A stretch of DNA of 64,000 nucleotides from Streptomyces liliifuscus (GCF_016598615.1 NZ_CP066831.1:4340001-4404000), one strand, 5' to 3'. Positions 32,517 through 41,076 are shown, counted from the stretch's first letter. Notes: a model not told the origin generated them from the letters alone. Numbers and translations are program-made.

Positions 32517-33857
32517 GTGCCCGCCATGAAAAAGACCGCCAAGTCCTCCTTGCTGGTCACCTCCGCCACCCTGTTGTCGTTCTCGCTCGCGCTCACCGCG
32601 ACCGCCACCGCGCCGGCCCTCGCGGACGACAAGCCCTCCTCGACTCCGTCGGCGACTCCGTCGACGTCGACCTCGCCGTCCGGCAAGTCGTCGACCAGTC
32701 CGTCGGCCACGCCCCCGGCGAACATGTCGACCGTGGGCGGCACCCAGCTCGGCCGGTCCGGCACCCAGGCGAATCTCGGCACCGGCGCCCCGGTCCTCCC
32801 GAAGGACCTGAGCGCCCGGTCCTGGATCGTCGCGGACGCCGAGTCGGGCGATGTCCTCGCCTCGCACAACGCGCACTGGCGGCTGCCTCCGGCGAGCACG
32901 CTGAAGATGCTGTTCGCCGACACCCTGCTGCCGAAGTTCCCGAAGACGGAGAAGCACAAGGTCGTGCCGTCCGACCTGGCGGGCATCGGCTCGGGCTCCA
33001 GCATGGTGGGCATAAAGGAGGACGAGACGTACACGGTCCACGATCTGTGGCTCGGCGTCTTCCTTCGCTCCGGCAACGACGCGGTCCACGTCCTGTCCGC
33101 GATGAACAAGGGCGTCGACCAGACCGTCAAGGACATGAACGCCCACGCGGAGGAGCTCCAGGCCCTCGACACGACCGTGGTCAGCCCGGACGGGTACGAC
33201 GAGAAGGGGCAGGTGTCCTCGGCGTACGACCTGACCCTGTTCGCCCGCTCCGGCCTGCAGAAGAAGGACTTCCGGGAGTACTGCTCGACGGTCCGCGCGA
33301 AGTTCCCCGGCGAGACCAAGAAGAACAAGAAGGGCAAGACGACCCGCGGGTCCTTCGAGATCCAGAACACCAACCGGCTGCTCACCGGCGACTACGGTCT
33401 CGACGCCTACAAAGGCATCGCAGGTGTGAAGAACGGCAACACCACGAACGCCGGTTCGACCTTCACGGGTGTCGCCGAGCGCGACGGCAAGGTGCTGCTC
33501 GTCACGGTCATGAACCCCGAGAAGGAGGAGCACGACCAGGTCTACAAGGAGACCGCGAAGCTCCTCGACTGGGGCTTCCAGGCGTCCGGCAAGGTCGACC
33601 CGGTGGGCGAGCTGGTGCCGCCGAAGAGCGCGGACACGGACGCGCAGCCGGGCGCGAACGCCTCCGGCGAGGCGGGCGGTTCGGGCGACGGCGAGGCCTC
33701 CTCGAAGCCCGTCGCGGCCTCGGCGGAGACGGAGGGTTCGAGCGGCGTCGGCATCGCGCTGGCGATCACGGGCGGCGTCCTCGTGCTCCTCGCGGCCGGT
33801 GTCTTCGTGATCAACCGCCGCTGGCCGCTGCCCGACCTGATGCGCCGCCGCCGCTGA
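32517..33857 (+). CDS. D-alanyl-D-alanine carboxypeptidase, membrane-anchored
   Basis: A 446-aa penicillin-binding protein of the S11 family, which trims the terminal D-Ala of peptidoglycan stem peptides. Signal peptide about residues 4-37, then a Ser/Thr/Pro linker. Active-site motifs: SxxK as STLK in PPASTLKMLFAD (about residue 127), SxN as SGN in FLRSGNDAVHVL, and KNG in GVKNGNTTNAGSTF, the usual actinobacterial form of KTG. The C-terminus has a hydrophobic helix (VGIALAITGGVLVLLAAGVF) and a basic tail RRRR, a type I anchor. GTG 32517 lies seven bases after TACGTT (leaderless); ATG 32526 is the alternative. The 3' end overlaps the YihY gene by 47 bases. Confidence 0.9.
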   Translation: MPAMKKTAKSSLLVTSATLLSFSLALTATATAPALADDKPSSTPSATPSTSTSPSGKSSTSPSATPPANMSTVGGTQLGRSGTQANLGTGAPVLPKDLSARSWIVADAESGDVLASHNAHWRLPPASTLKMLFADTLLPKFPKTEKHKVVPSDLAGIGSGSSMVGIKEDETYTVHDLWLGVFLRSGNDAVHVLSAMNKGVDQTVKDMNAHAEELQALDTTVVSPDGYDEKGQVSSAYDLTLFARSGLQKKDFREYCSTVRAKFPGETKKNKKGKTTRGSFEIQNTNRLLTGDYGLDAYKGIAGVKNGNTTNAGSTFTGVAERDGKVLLVTVMNPEKEEHDQVYKETAKLLDWGFQASGKVDPVGELVPPKSADTDAQPGANASGEAGGSGDGEASSKPVAASAETEGSSGVGIALAITGGVLVLLAAGVFVINRRWPLPDLMRRRR

Positions 33858-34860
33858 CACCGGCGGACTTGCCGATGCCGGTGGGTTTACCGATGCCGGT
33901 GGATCCGCCGGAGTCGGCGACCGTGCCAGCTCCGGTGGGCCCGCCGGTCCCGGCCGTTCCGTCCTCCGGGGTGGACTCGTCGGGCTCGGCCGACTCCTCG
34001 GACCCGGCCGGCTCCTCGTGCTCCGTCGCAGTCCAGGCGGCGCAGTACAACAGCAGCTTCGAGGTGAAGTTGATCCACAGCAGCAATGCGATGGGCACCC
34101 CGAACGCCCCGTACATGCTCTTCGACGCGACGCCCTGCATATAGCCGCTGAGCAGCAGTTTCAGCAGCTCGAACCCGGCCGCCCCGATGAGCGCGGCGAC
34201 CACGAGCCGACGCCGCCCGGGCTGGACTCCGGGCAGCAGCGTCAGGACGTACAGAAGCAGCAGGAAGTCGGCGAGGACGGCCACTGCGAACGCGGCGGTC
34301 TGCAGCAGCACCCCGCCCCAGCCGTCCTCGTCGATGCCGAACAGCCGTGCCGTCCAGCCGACCGCGCTCGACGCGACGGTGGAGGCGGCGAGCGTGACGA
34401 GCACGGCGCCGCCGAGGCCGACGAGTACGCCGCCGTCCTTGAGCTTGCTCAGGAAGGGGTTCTCCTCCTCGTCCGGCAGCTCCCAGACCGCGCGCAGGCA
34501 CTCGCGCATCGAACCGACCCAGCCGATGCCGGTGAACAGCAGCAGCGCGCCGGCGATGAGTCCGACCGTGCCGGCGTTGTCGACGAGGCCGCCGATGTCG
34601 AGTTGGTCGGAGATGCCCGGCACCTGCTCGGCGATCTTCTCCTGCAGCTTCTCCTGCCCCTCCTTGTCGAGCGTCGCGGCGGCGATCGCGGCGGCGACGG
34701 TGATCAGCGGGAACAGCGCGACGAAGCTGATGAAGGTCATCGCGGCGGCGAGCCGCGTCCACTTCACCCGGTCCAGCCGTTCGTACGAGCGCCACGCGTG
34801 CGTGGCCATCAGACGTGTGACCAACGGGCCCACGCCGGGGAGCTTTTTCAGCCAGTCCAT
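33811..34860 (-). CDS. YihY/BrkB-family inner membrane protein
   Basis: A 349-aa membrane protein. N-terminal MDWLKKLPGVGPLVTRLMAT leads to WTRLAAAMTFISFVALFPLI, the family hallmark, and six hydrophobic segments follow in total. GIGWVGSMRECLRAVW and FGVPIALLLWINFTSKLLLY are also typical. The last 75 residues are a low-complexity Gly/Ser/Glu tail whose coding sequence overlaps the convergent carboxypeptidase gene. Family function is uncertain. ATG 34860; the upstream GtrA gene overlaps it by 13 bases. Last gene of a four-gene operon with lipid-linked sugar enzymes. Confidence 0.85.
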   Translation of the reverse strand: MDWLKKLPGVGPLVTRLMATHAWRSYERLDRVKWTRLAAAMTFISFVALFPLITVAAAIAAATLDKEGQEKLQEKIAEQVPGISDQLDIGGLVDNAGTVGLIAGALLLFTGIGWVGSMRECLRAVWELPDEEENPFLSKLKDGGVLVGLGGAVLVTLAASTVASSAVGWTARLFGIDEDGWGGVLLQTAAFAVAVLADFLLLLYVLTLLPGVQPGRRRLVVAALIGAAGFELLKLLLSGYMQGVASKSMYGAFGVPIALLLWINFTSKLLLYCAAWTATEHEEPAGSEESAEPDESTPEDGTAGTGGPTGAGTVADSGGSTGIGKPTGIGKSAGVSGGGASGRAAASGG

Positions 34861-35357
34861 GATCCGACTCTGCCCTCGCCTCGGAAAACCAATGTCCGGG
34901 TACCCCAAAACCGCAGGACAGTGGCGAACGCCATGCCGATTCCCGAACCCGACACCGTGTCCGCGCGCGGGGAGGTGAAACCGAGGCCGTAGTGGCTGAT
35001 GAGGATGCACAGCAGCTGGACGAGGGCGCCGGCGATGTTCACCGCGAAGAAGACCGCGTACCGGCGCAGGCCCCCCGTCGTCGTGTGGCGGTAGGTGCCG
35101 AGCGCGTTGCCCGCGTACGCGACCGAGCAGCCCGCCACGAACGACAGGGCCTTTGCGGTGAGCGGGTCCAGTCCGACGGGGCCGCGCAGCCAGACGAAGA
35201 GGGCGAGATCGGCGGCGTACGCGAGGAGCCCGGCGGCGGCGAAGCCGAGCAGTTCCTGGGCTCCGGGGCGCCGGGCCCGCGACCTCGGCAGTGACTGGGG
35301 GTGGGCCTGGAGCCGAGGCTGGGGCCCGGGGGTCTTCAGCCGCTGTGCGTGGCTCAC
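34848..35357 (-). CDS. GtrA-family membrane protein (Rv3789-like)
   Basis: A 169-aa protein with four membrane helices: ELLGFAAAGLLAYAADLALF, LSFVAGCSVAYAGNALGTY, YAVFFAVNIAGALVQLLCIL and SGIGMAFATVLRFWGTRTLV, with the family ending RTLVFRG. GtrA proteins are thought to help polyprenyl-linked sugars cross the membrane or to recruit glycosyltransferases. In mycobacteria the GtrA protein Rv3789 is next to dprE1/dprE2, the same association as here. GTG 35357 overlaps the previous stop by four bases (GTGA). Confidence 0.85.
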   Translation of the reverse strand: MSHAQRLKTPGPQPRLQAHPQSLPRSRARRPGAQELLGFAAAGLLAYAADLALFVWLRGPVGLDPLTAKALSFVAGCSVAYAGNALGTYRHTTTGGLRRYAVFFAVNIAGALVQLLCILISHYGLGFTSPRADTVSGSGIGMAFATVLRFWGTRTLVFRGEGRVGSWTG

Positions 35358-36301
35358 CAGTTGGCCACCGCCAGGCCGTACATCGCGAGCCACACCACGC
35401 CGATGAGGGCGAGCGCGCGGTCGCGCAGGACGACGTCCTCGGGTTCGCCCGCGGTGCCGCGGTCGGCGAACACCGCGTATCGCAGGACCGCGAGGATGAA
35501 GGCGACCATCGACAACTGCCGCCAGGGCAGGACGCTGGTGTGGGGTACGCCGCCCTCCTCCAGGGCCCACAGGCAGTAGCCGAGGACGGCGACCGAGGCC
35601 GCGAGCTGCCAGACGAAGCGCAGGTAGCCGGTGGTGTACTCGGTGAGCAACGCGCGCGTGGCGCCCGCTTTCCCGGCCATCTGCACGGCTTCGGAGTAGC
35701 GCTTCGCGGAGACCATGAACAGCGCGCCGAAGCCGGTGGTGATCAGGAACCAGCGCGACAGCGGGATCCCGAGCGCGAGGCCCCCGATCATGGCCCGCAT
35801 CAGGAACCCGGTGGTCACCACGACGAGGTCGATCACGAGGACGTGCTTGAGGCTGATGCAGTACGCGAACTGCATGCCCAGGTAGGCGGTCAGCAGGGCC
35901 GAGGTGAGCGGGGAGCACAGGAACGCGGCCACGGTAGGGGCGACGACGGCGAGCGCGATCCCCACGGAGTAGGCGACCGGTACGGGCACCTGTCCGGCGG
36001 CGACCGGCCGGTGGCGCTTGACGGGGTGGGCACGGTCGGCGTCGGCGTCCCGGGCGTCGTTGACCAGGTAGACGCCGGCGGCGCAGGCCGTGAACAGCAC
36101 GAAGACGAGCGCGATCTGGGTGAGCGCGTGGCGCGAGAAGAGCTCACCGGCCGCCGCCGGGGCGGCGACCACGAGGATGTTTTTGACCCACTGTTTCGGA
36201 CGGGCGGTCCTGATCAGCCCTCTTAGGAGGCCACTTTTCTCCAGAGCGGGCTGTTTCTCGTGCTTCTTGCGCGTGCTCTCCAGAAGGGCCGTGTCAGCCA
36301 T
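35354..36301 (-). CDS. Decaprenyl-phosphate phosphoribosyltransferase-like UbiA-family enzyme
   Basis: A 315-aa integral membrane prenyltransferase resembling mycobacterial Rv3806c, which joins phosphoribose from PRPP to decaprenyl phosphate. RTARPKQWVKNILVVAAPAA and YLVNDARDADADRAHPVKRH are the conserved signature; the NDxxDxxxD segment binds metal and diphosphate. A second acidic motif region lies in LKHVLVIDLVVVTTGFLMRA. About eight to nine helices. ATG 36301 lies inside the end of the PAP2 gene (eight-base overlap). Rv3806c/Rv3807c-type pairing with a PAP2 phosphatase supports the assignment. Confidence 0.88.
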   Translation of the reverse strand: MADTALLESTRKKHEKQPALEKSGLLRGLIRTARPKQWVKNILVVAAPAAAGELFSRHALTQIALVFVLFTACAAGVYLVNDARDADADRAHPVKRHRPVAAGQVPVPVAYSVGIALAVVAPTVAAFLCSPLTSALLTAYLGMQFAYCISLKHVLVIDLVVVTTGFLMRAMIGGLALGIPLSRWFLITTGFGALFMVSAKRYSEAVQMAGKAGATRALLTEYTTGYLRFVWQLAASVAVLGYCLWALEEGGVPHTSVLPWRQLSMVAFILAVLRYAVFADRGTAGEPEDVVLRDRALALIGVVWLAMYGLAVANW

Positions 36302-36815
36302 GGTCCCGACCTCCGGTCATCCAGCGGGCCCCGAGCCGGGCCGTCATCGCGCCGAGTGCCGCGCCCGCGGCCACGTCGGAGGGGTAGTGGACGCCGACGA
36401 CCAGCCGCGAGAGGCACATCGCGGCGGCCAGCGGGGGCACCGCGTGCGCGCCGAGCGCTCCGAAGGCCACGGCCGCAGCCGCCGCGGAGGTGGCGTGCGA
36501 GCTGGGGAAGGAGTGCCGGCCCGCGGTGCGGACCAGGGGTTCGACGTGTCCTGGGCGCGGGCGGCGCACGAGCCGTTTCACACCCATGCTGGCCAGGTGC
36601 GCGCCCGCGGTCAGAGCCGTGCCGCGCAGCCAGGCGCCACGCCGCTCCCGGTCGACGGCCGCTCCGGCGAGGCCCGCCGCGAGCCACAGCGCGCCGTGCT
36701 CGCCGGCCAGGGACAGGGCCCGCGCGGCGGCGGCGACACGTGGGGCGGCGCCGCGGGCGTGGATGGCCGTGAGGATCCGGTGGTCCAGGTCGGGGACGTC
36801 GTCGTGGTGGTCCAT
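36294..36815 (-). CDS. PAP2-family phosphatase (Rv3807c-like)
   Basis: A 173-aa membrane phosphatase. The three PAP2 motifs are complete: KRLVRRPRP, SFPSSHATSA and SRLVVGVHYPSDV. In the mycobacterial pathway a phosphatase of this type is proposed to remove the 5-phosphate from decaprenylphosphoryl-5-phosphoribose before DprE1 acts. The start is ATG 36815; no strong ribosome-binding site is visible. First gene of the minus-strand operon, divergent from dprE1 across a 132-base promoter region. Confidence 0.87.
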   Translation of the reverse strand: MDHHDDVPDLDHRILTAIHARGAAPRVAAAARALSLAGEHGALWLAAGLAGAAVDRERRGAWLRGTALTAGAHLASMGVKRLVRRPRPGHVEPLVRTAGRHSFPSSHATSAAAAAVAFGALGAHAVPPLAAAMCLSRLVVGVHYPSDVAAGAALGAMTARLGARWMTGGRDHG

Positions 36816-36947
36816 GTGGACTCACTGTTCACGTCAACACGGCTGGAACTCCGGCAATATTGAGCGACATCCCATTAATCACCCATTTCGGGGAGAGCGT
36901 GGATGTTAGGGAACTAGCCGTCACTTTCGGGCGATACGGTCGCGTGC

Positions 36948-38303
36948 ATGCCTGCCGACACGGTTTCCGTCACGGGGTGGGGCCGCACCGCCCCCACCAC
37001 CGCCCTTCTGATCCGCCCTCGTTCGTACGAGGAGGCCGCGGCGGCCGTCCGGGAGTGCGGGCCCCGCGGGGGCATCCCACGGGGCCTGGGACGGGCCTAC
37101 GGGGACGCGGCGCAGAACGCGGGCGGGGCCGTGTTCGACATGACGGGCCTGGACCGCGTCCACGCCATCGACGCCGACGGGGGGACCGTGCTGTGCGACG
37201 CGGGCGTCTCGTTGCACCGCCTCATGGAAGTCCTGCTGCCGCTGGGCTGGTTCGTGCCGGTGACGCCCGGGACGCGCTATGTGACGGTCGGCGGGGCGAT
37301 CGGCGCGGACATCCACGGCAAGAACCATCATGTGTCCGGCTCGTTCGCCCGCCATGTGCTCTCCTTCGAACTGCTGACCGCGGACGGCGAGATCCGTACG
37401 GTGAGCCACGGCACGCCCCTCTTCGACGCGACGGCGGGCGGTATGGGCCTGACCGGTGTCATCCTCACGGCCACTGTCCGGCTGCAGCCGGTGGCGACCT
37501 CGTTGATGTCGGTCGACACGGAACGCGCCACGGACCTGGACGACTTGATGGCCCGCCTCACGGCCACCGACCACCGCTACCGCTACTCGGTCGCCTGGAT
37601 CGATCTGCTGGCCCGCGGCGCGTCCATGGGGCGTTCGGTGCTGACCCGGGGCGATCACGCTCCCCTGGAGGCGCTGGCGGAACGCACGCGCGCGCGTAGA
37701 GCCCCGCTGGAGTTCCGTCCCGGCCGACTGCCCGCCGCCCCCGCCTGGATGCCCGAGGGACTGCTGGGCCGGACGACGGTCGGCCTCTTCAACGAGCTCT
37801 GGTACCGCAAGGCGCCCCGCGCGCGCAGCGGCGAACTGCAGCGGATCTCCACCTTCTTCCACCCGCTCGACGGCGTGCCGCACTGGAACCGCGTCTACGG
37901 GCGCGGCGGTTTCGTGCAGTACCAGTTCGTCGTCGGATACGGCCAGGAGGACGCCCTGCGCCGGATCGTGCACCGCATCTCGCAGCGCCGCTGCCCCTCC
38001 TTCCTCGCCGTCCTGAAGCGCTTCGGGGAGGGCGATCCGGGCTGGCTGTCCTTCCCGATGCCCGGCTGGACCCTCGCCCTGGACATCCCCGCGAACCTGC
38101 CGGGGCTCGACGGCTTCCTGGACGAGCTGGACGAGGAGGTGACCGCTGCAGCCGGGCGTGTCTACCTCGCCAAGGACTCCCGGCTGCGGCCCGAACTGCT
38201 CTCGGCGATGTATCCGCGGCTGGGCGATTTCCGGGCGCTGCGCGAGGAGTTGGACCCGCGTTCCGTCTTCACCTCGGACCTGTCCCGCCGCCTCGGCCTC
38301 TGA
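36948..38303 (+). CDS. dprE1: Decaprenylphosphoryl-beta-D-ribose 2'-oxidase homologue DprE1
   Basis: A 451-aa FAD oxidoreductase of the VAO fold. The FAD domain has GGIPRGLGRAYGDAAQN and VTPGTRYVTVGGAIGADIHG then KNHHVSGSF. The C-terminal domain matches M. tuberculosis DprE1: QYQFVVGYGQEDALRRIVHR, FLAVLKRFGEGDPG, LSFPMPGWTLALDIP and LAKDSRLRPE. The catalytic Lys418 equivalent is in LAKDSR (about Lys409). The residue aligned with Cys387, the covalent target of benzothiazinones, is Ala (about 377, in GWTLALD). The enzyme oxidises the ribose 2'-OH on a polyprenyl phosphate. TACGGT lies seven bases before the ATG (possibly leaderless). Confidence 0.9.
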   Translation: MPADTVSVTGWGRTAPTTALLIRPRSYEEAAAAVRECGPRGGIPRGLGRAYGDAAQNAGGAVFDMTGLDRVHAIDADGGTVLCDAGVSLHRLMEVLLPLGWFVPVTPGTRYVTVGGAIGADIHGKNHHVSGSFARHVLSFELLTADGEIRTVSHGTPLFDATAGGMGLTGVILTATVRLQPVATSLMSVDTERATDLDDLMARLTATDHRYRYSVAWIDLLARGASMGRSVLTRGDHAPLEALAERTRARRAPLEFRPGRLPAAPAWMPEGLLGRTTVGLFNELWYRKAPRARSGELQRISTFFHPLDGVPHWNRVYGRGGFVQYQFVVGYGQEDALRRIVHRISQRRCPSFLAVLKRFGEGDPGWLSFPMPGWTLALDIPANLPGLDGFLDELDEEVTAAAGRVYLAKDSRLRPELLSAMYPRLGDFRALREELDPRSVFTSDLSRRLGL

Positions 38304-38340
38304 GACGAGCCGCTCGGTGAGTTCGGTTTTCCCACTCTCT

Positions 38341-38368
38341 CTGAATCTCTCCATCTGAATCTCTCCAT
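38341..38368 (+). repeat. Perfect 14-bp tandem duplication before dprE2
   Basis: CTGAATCTCTCCAT occurs twice in a row and is followed at once by AGGAG, the dprE2 ribosome-binding site. Confidence 0.85.
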
Positions 38369-38382
38369 AGGAGTTCGGTCTC

Positions 38383-39138
38383 ATGAAGGACGCCTTCGGT
38401 GCCCCCCAGTCCATGCTCGTCCTCGGCGGCACGTCCGAGATCGCGCTGGCCACCGCACGGCGGCTGATCGCCCGCCGTACCCGCACGGTGTGGCTCGCCG
38501 GCCGCCCCTCGCCCGCCCTGGAGACGGCCGCCGCCGACCTGCGCGTCCTCGGCGCGGACGTCCGTACGGTCGCCTTCGACGCGCTCGACCCCGACGCCCA
38601 CGAGACCGCCCTCGGCAAGGTCTTCGCCGAGGGCGACATCGATCTCGTACTGCTCGCGTTCGGTGTCCTCGGCGACCAGTCGCGCGACGAGAACGAGCCC
38701 GGCTCGGCGGTCCGGGTCGCGCAGACCAACTACACGGGCGCGGTGTCCTCGGGCCTGGTGTGCGCGCGGGCCCTCCAGGCCCAGGGCCATGGCTCCCTGG
38801 TCGTGCTCTCCTCGGTGGCAGGCGAGCGCGCCCGCCGCGCCAACTTCATCTACGGCTCCAGCAAGGCAGGCCTCGACGCCTTCGCCCAGGGCCTGGGCGA
38901 CGCCCTGTACGGAACGGGCGTCCACGTGATGGTCGTACGCCCCGGTTTCGTCCGCACCAGGATGACGACGGGCCTGCCGGAGGCCCCACTCGCGACGACC
39001 CCCGAGGCGGTCGCCACAGCCATCGAGACGGGCCTGCGCCGACGCTCCGAGACGGTGTGGGTACCGGGGGCACTGCGGGTGGTCATGTCGGCACTGAGGC
39101 ACGTACCGCGGGCGGTGTTCCGCCGCCTGCCGATCTAG
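38383..39138 (+). CDS. dprE2: Decaprenylphosphoryl-2-keto-ribose reductase homologue DprE2 (SDR)
   Basis: A 251-aa short-chain dehydrogenase. The NAD(P) site is MLVLGGTSEIALATARRLIA, which carries the GGTSEI variant typical of DprE2. Catalytic Ser lies in VVLSSVAGERARR, and Tyr/Lys in FIYGSSKAGLDAFAQGLGD. The partner DprE1 makes a 2-keto intermediate that DprE2 reduces to the arabino epimer. ATG 38383 with AGGAG, 79 bases after dprE1, so co-transcribed. Confidence 0.9.
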   Translation: MKDAFGAPQSMLVLGGTSEIALATARRLIARRTRTVWLAGRPSPALETAAADLRVLGADVRTVAFDALDPDAHETALGKVFAEGDIDLVLLAFGVLGDQSRDENEPGSAVRVAQTNYTGAVSSGLVCARALQAQGHGSLVVLSSVAGERARRANFIYGSSKAGLDAFAQGLGDALYGTGVHVMVVRPGFVRTRMTTGLPEAPLATTPEAVATAIETGLRRRSETVWVPGALRVVMSALRHVPRAVFRRLPI

Positions 39139-39158
39139 GAGCACGACGTTCGGCGGGG

Positions 39159-39205
39159 GGAGCGGCCCCGTAAGGGGCACGGGGAACTGCGCGACAAGCC
39201 CACAC
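39159..39205. repeat. Dispersed Streptomyces repeat
   Basis: AAGGGGCACGGGGAACTGCG followed by CGACAAGCCCACA is a copy of the element seen near 7400 and 28470. It lies between convergent genes. Confidence 0.65.
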
Positions 39206-39242
39206 AGCGCCGCACTCCGAGTACTGCCCCGCGCGGAGAGCG

Positions 39243-40430
39243 CTACCGCTTGAGCGACACGATCACGGACTTGCTCATCGGATTCCCGCTCTGGTTGACC
39301 TGGACGTGCCCCACACCGAGAACCCGGTCGCTGCCCGGCACAACCTCCACGGCCGACAGCCACAACGACTGCCGGGAACCCGCCCGCACCCCACCCTCGC
39401 TGGGCAACCGCGGCCGATTGATCTTCGTACAGGCGCCATCCCTGCCGACGTACCAGTTGCCCTCCAGGAAGAGCCCATGCGTGCCGTCGACCGCCATGGG
39501 GTCGCGTCCGGCGCAGTCCCCCGCGGCGTCGGGCCGCTTGGTCCAGCGGGAGCCGTCCCAGGCCAGGCGTACGTCCTCGTCCTGGGGTTCGTTCTCCATC
39601 TCCCCGTGGTTGAAGCTGTGCGAGCCGTAGCCGCGGACGTCGTCGGCGGTGAGGGCGAGGACATGGTCGAGCGACGCGCCGGGCTCGGGCGGCACCGGGT
39701 GGGGGAAGCGATAGACGGGGGTCTCCACCAGCTGCCAGGACGTGCCGTCCCAGTGGACGGCCGCGGGCTGCGTGAGTTCTTCGTTGTCACTGCCGTCGCT
39801 CGTCTCGCGGTGGCCGACGGCCCACAGGTCGTCGGGGGCGACGCCGTCGATCGAGGTCACGTTGGCGGGCAGGGACGTGGTGATCCGCCGGGTGCCGTCC
39901 CAGTGGTTGATCTGCGACTCGCCGCTCACGGTCCAGATGTCGTCGGCCGCGAAGGCTTTCATGTCGACGAGCCGGGCGCCGCCCGGCATCTCGGGGAGCG
40001 CGATCCAGCGCGTGCCGTCCCAGCGGACCGTCCGTGGCCCTTGCTCGTTCGGCTGCGAGGCCGTCAGCAGGAAGCCGTCGGAGCCCAGGGTGTCGAAGCG
40101 GGCCGCGTGGACACTGGTGCCGAGTCCGGCCGGCATCGGCTGCCGCTGCCAGCGCGTGCCGTCGTGGCGGAGCAGGAAACCGTCGTCGCGGGACGGAATC
40201 GCGCTGTTCGTGACAGCGCCCGCGACCCAGACGTCGCCGTCGGCCGTCGCGATCACGTCCGACAGCTTGCTCTCGTCGTCGAGGATCTCGTCGTAGGCCC
40301 AGGTCGGCCCGGACGTCTCACTGCCGGTCGACGAGGACGGCTTCGCCCTGCCGTCGTCGCCGTCGGCCTCCGTACCGCATCCGGTCAGCGCGAGGCCGAT
40401 CGCAGTGAGCCCCGCCACGATCCTGCGCAT
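39243..40430 (-). CDS. Lipoprotein with beta-propeller-like repeats
   Basis: A 395-aa lipoprotein. ATG 40430 follows CAGGGGGATC. Signal peptide MRRIVAGLTAIGLALTGCGT contains the lipobox LTGC. The mature part repeats a pattern of about 45-50 residues with DVWVAG, DGFLL, DIWTVSG, DLWAVGH and W-DGT-W (HWDGTSWQ, RWDGTRWI, AWDGSRWT), as in Kelch/galactose-oxidase-type propellers. Extracellular; ligand unknown. The C-terminus reads SKSVIVSLKR. Confidence 0.75.
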   Translation of the reverse strand: MRRIVAGLTAIGLALTGCGTEADGDDGRAKPSSSTGSETSGPTWAYDEILDDESKLSDVIATADGDVWVAGAVTNSAIPSRDDGFLLRHDGTRWQRQPMPAGLGTSVHAARFDTLGSDGFLLTASQPNEQGPRTVRWDGTRWIALPEMPGGARLVDMKAFAADDIWTVSGESQINHWDGTRRITTSLPANVTSIDGVAPDDLWAVGHRETSDGSDNEELTQPAAVHWDGTSWQLVETPVYRFPHPVPPEPGASLDHVLALTADDVRGYGSHSFNHGEMENEPQDEDVRLAWDGSRWTKRPDAAGDCAGRDPMAVDGTHGLFLEGNWYVGRDGACTKINRPRLPSEGGVRAGSRQSLWLSAVEVVPGSDRVLGVGHVQVNQSGNPMSKSVIVSLKR

Positions 40431-40497
40431 GATCCCCCTGATCGTCCGATCCCCCGCCCGCCCGGGCCGCGGACTGCCCGACCGGCGGACGGTGCAC

Positions 40498-41076
40498 TCA
40501 GCGGGCCGGGAGCGGGCCCCGCTCCGCGCGGGTGGCCTGCGGCGGTACGACAGCGCCGCCGAAGGCGTAGTCACGCAGCCTGCGCCACACGCCGTCGGCC
40601 CCCTGCTCATAGAGCGCGAAGCCGGTGCACGGCCACTCGGCCCCGTACTCGGCAAGCTCCTCGAACGCCCGGTCCATCGCCTCGTCGTCGATGCCGTGCG
40701 CCACCGTCACATGCGGGTGGTACGGGAACTGCAGCTCGCGCGCCACCGGCCCGGACGCGTCCCTGACCTGCTTCTGCAGCCAGGTGCAGGCCTCGGCCCC
40801 CTCGACGACCTGCACGAACACGACGGGCGACAGCGGACGGAAGGTTCCCGTGCCCGACAGCCGCATCAGGAAGGGCCGGCCGGCGGCCGCGACCTCGACG
40901 AGATGCGCCTCGATCGCGGGCAGCGCCGAGTCGTCGACCTCGGTCGGCGGCAGCAGTGTGACGTGCGTGGGGATGCCGGAAGCCGCGGGGTCGCCGAAGC
41001 CCGCGCGCCGCTCCTGGAGCAGGCTGCCGTGTGGCTCCGGGACCGCGATCGACACACCGATCGTTACGGTCCCCAC
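40498..41076 (-). CDS. 2'-5' RNA ligase/cyclic phosphodiesterase (2H) family protein
   Basis: A 192-aa cytosolic protein of the 2H phosphoesterase superfamily. The two HxT motifs are THVTLLPP and YHPHVTVAHG, which supply the catalytic His/Thr pairs. Family members act on 2',3'-cyclic phosphates in RNA or nucleotide metabolism; the substrate here is unknown. The start at 41076 gives MGTVTIGVSIAVPEPHGSLL, the usual N-terminus. Lies upstream of the lipoprotein gene on the same strand, 67 bases apart. Confidence 0.85.
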   Translation of the reverse strand: MGTVTIGVSIAVPEPHGSLLQERRAGFGDPAASGIPTHVTLLPPTEVDDSALPAIEAHLVEVAAAGRPFLMRLSGTGTFRPLSPVVFVQVVEGAEACTWLQKQVRDASGPVARELQFPYHPHVTVAHGIDDEAMDRAFEELAEYGAEWPCTGFALYEQGADGVWRRLRDYAFGGAVVPPQATRAERGPLPAR

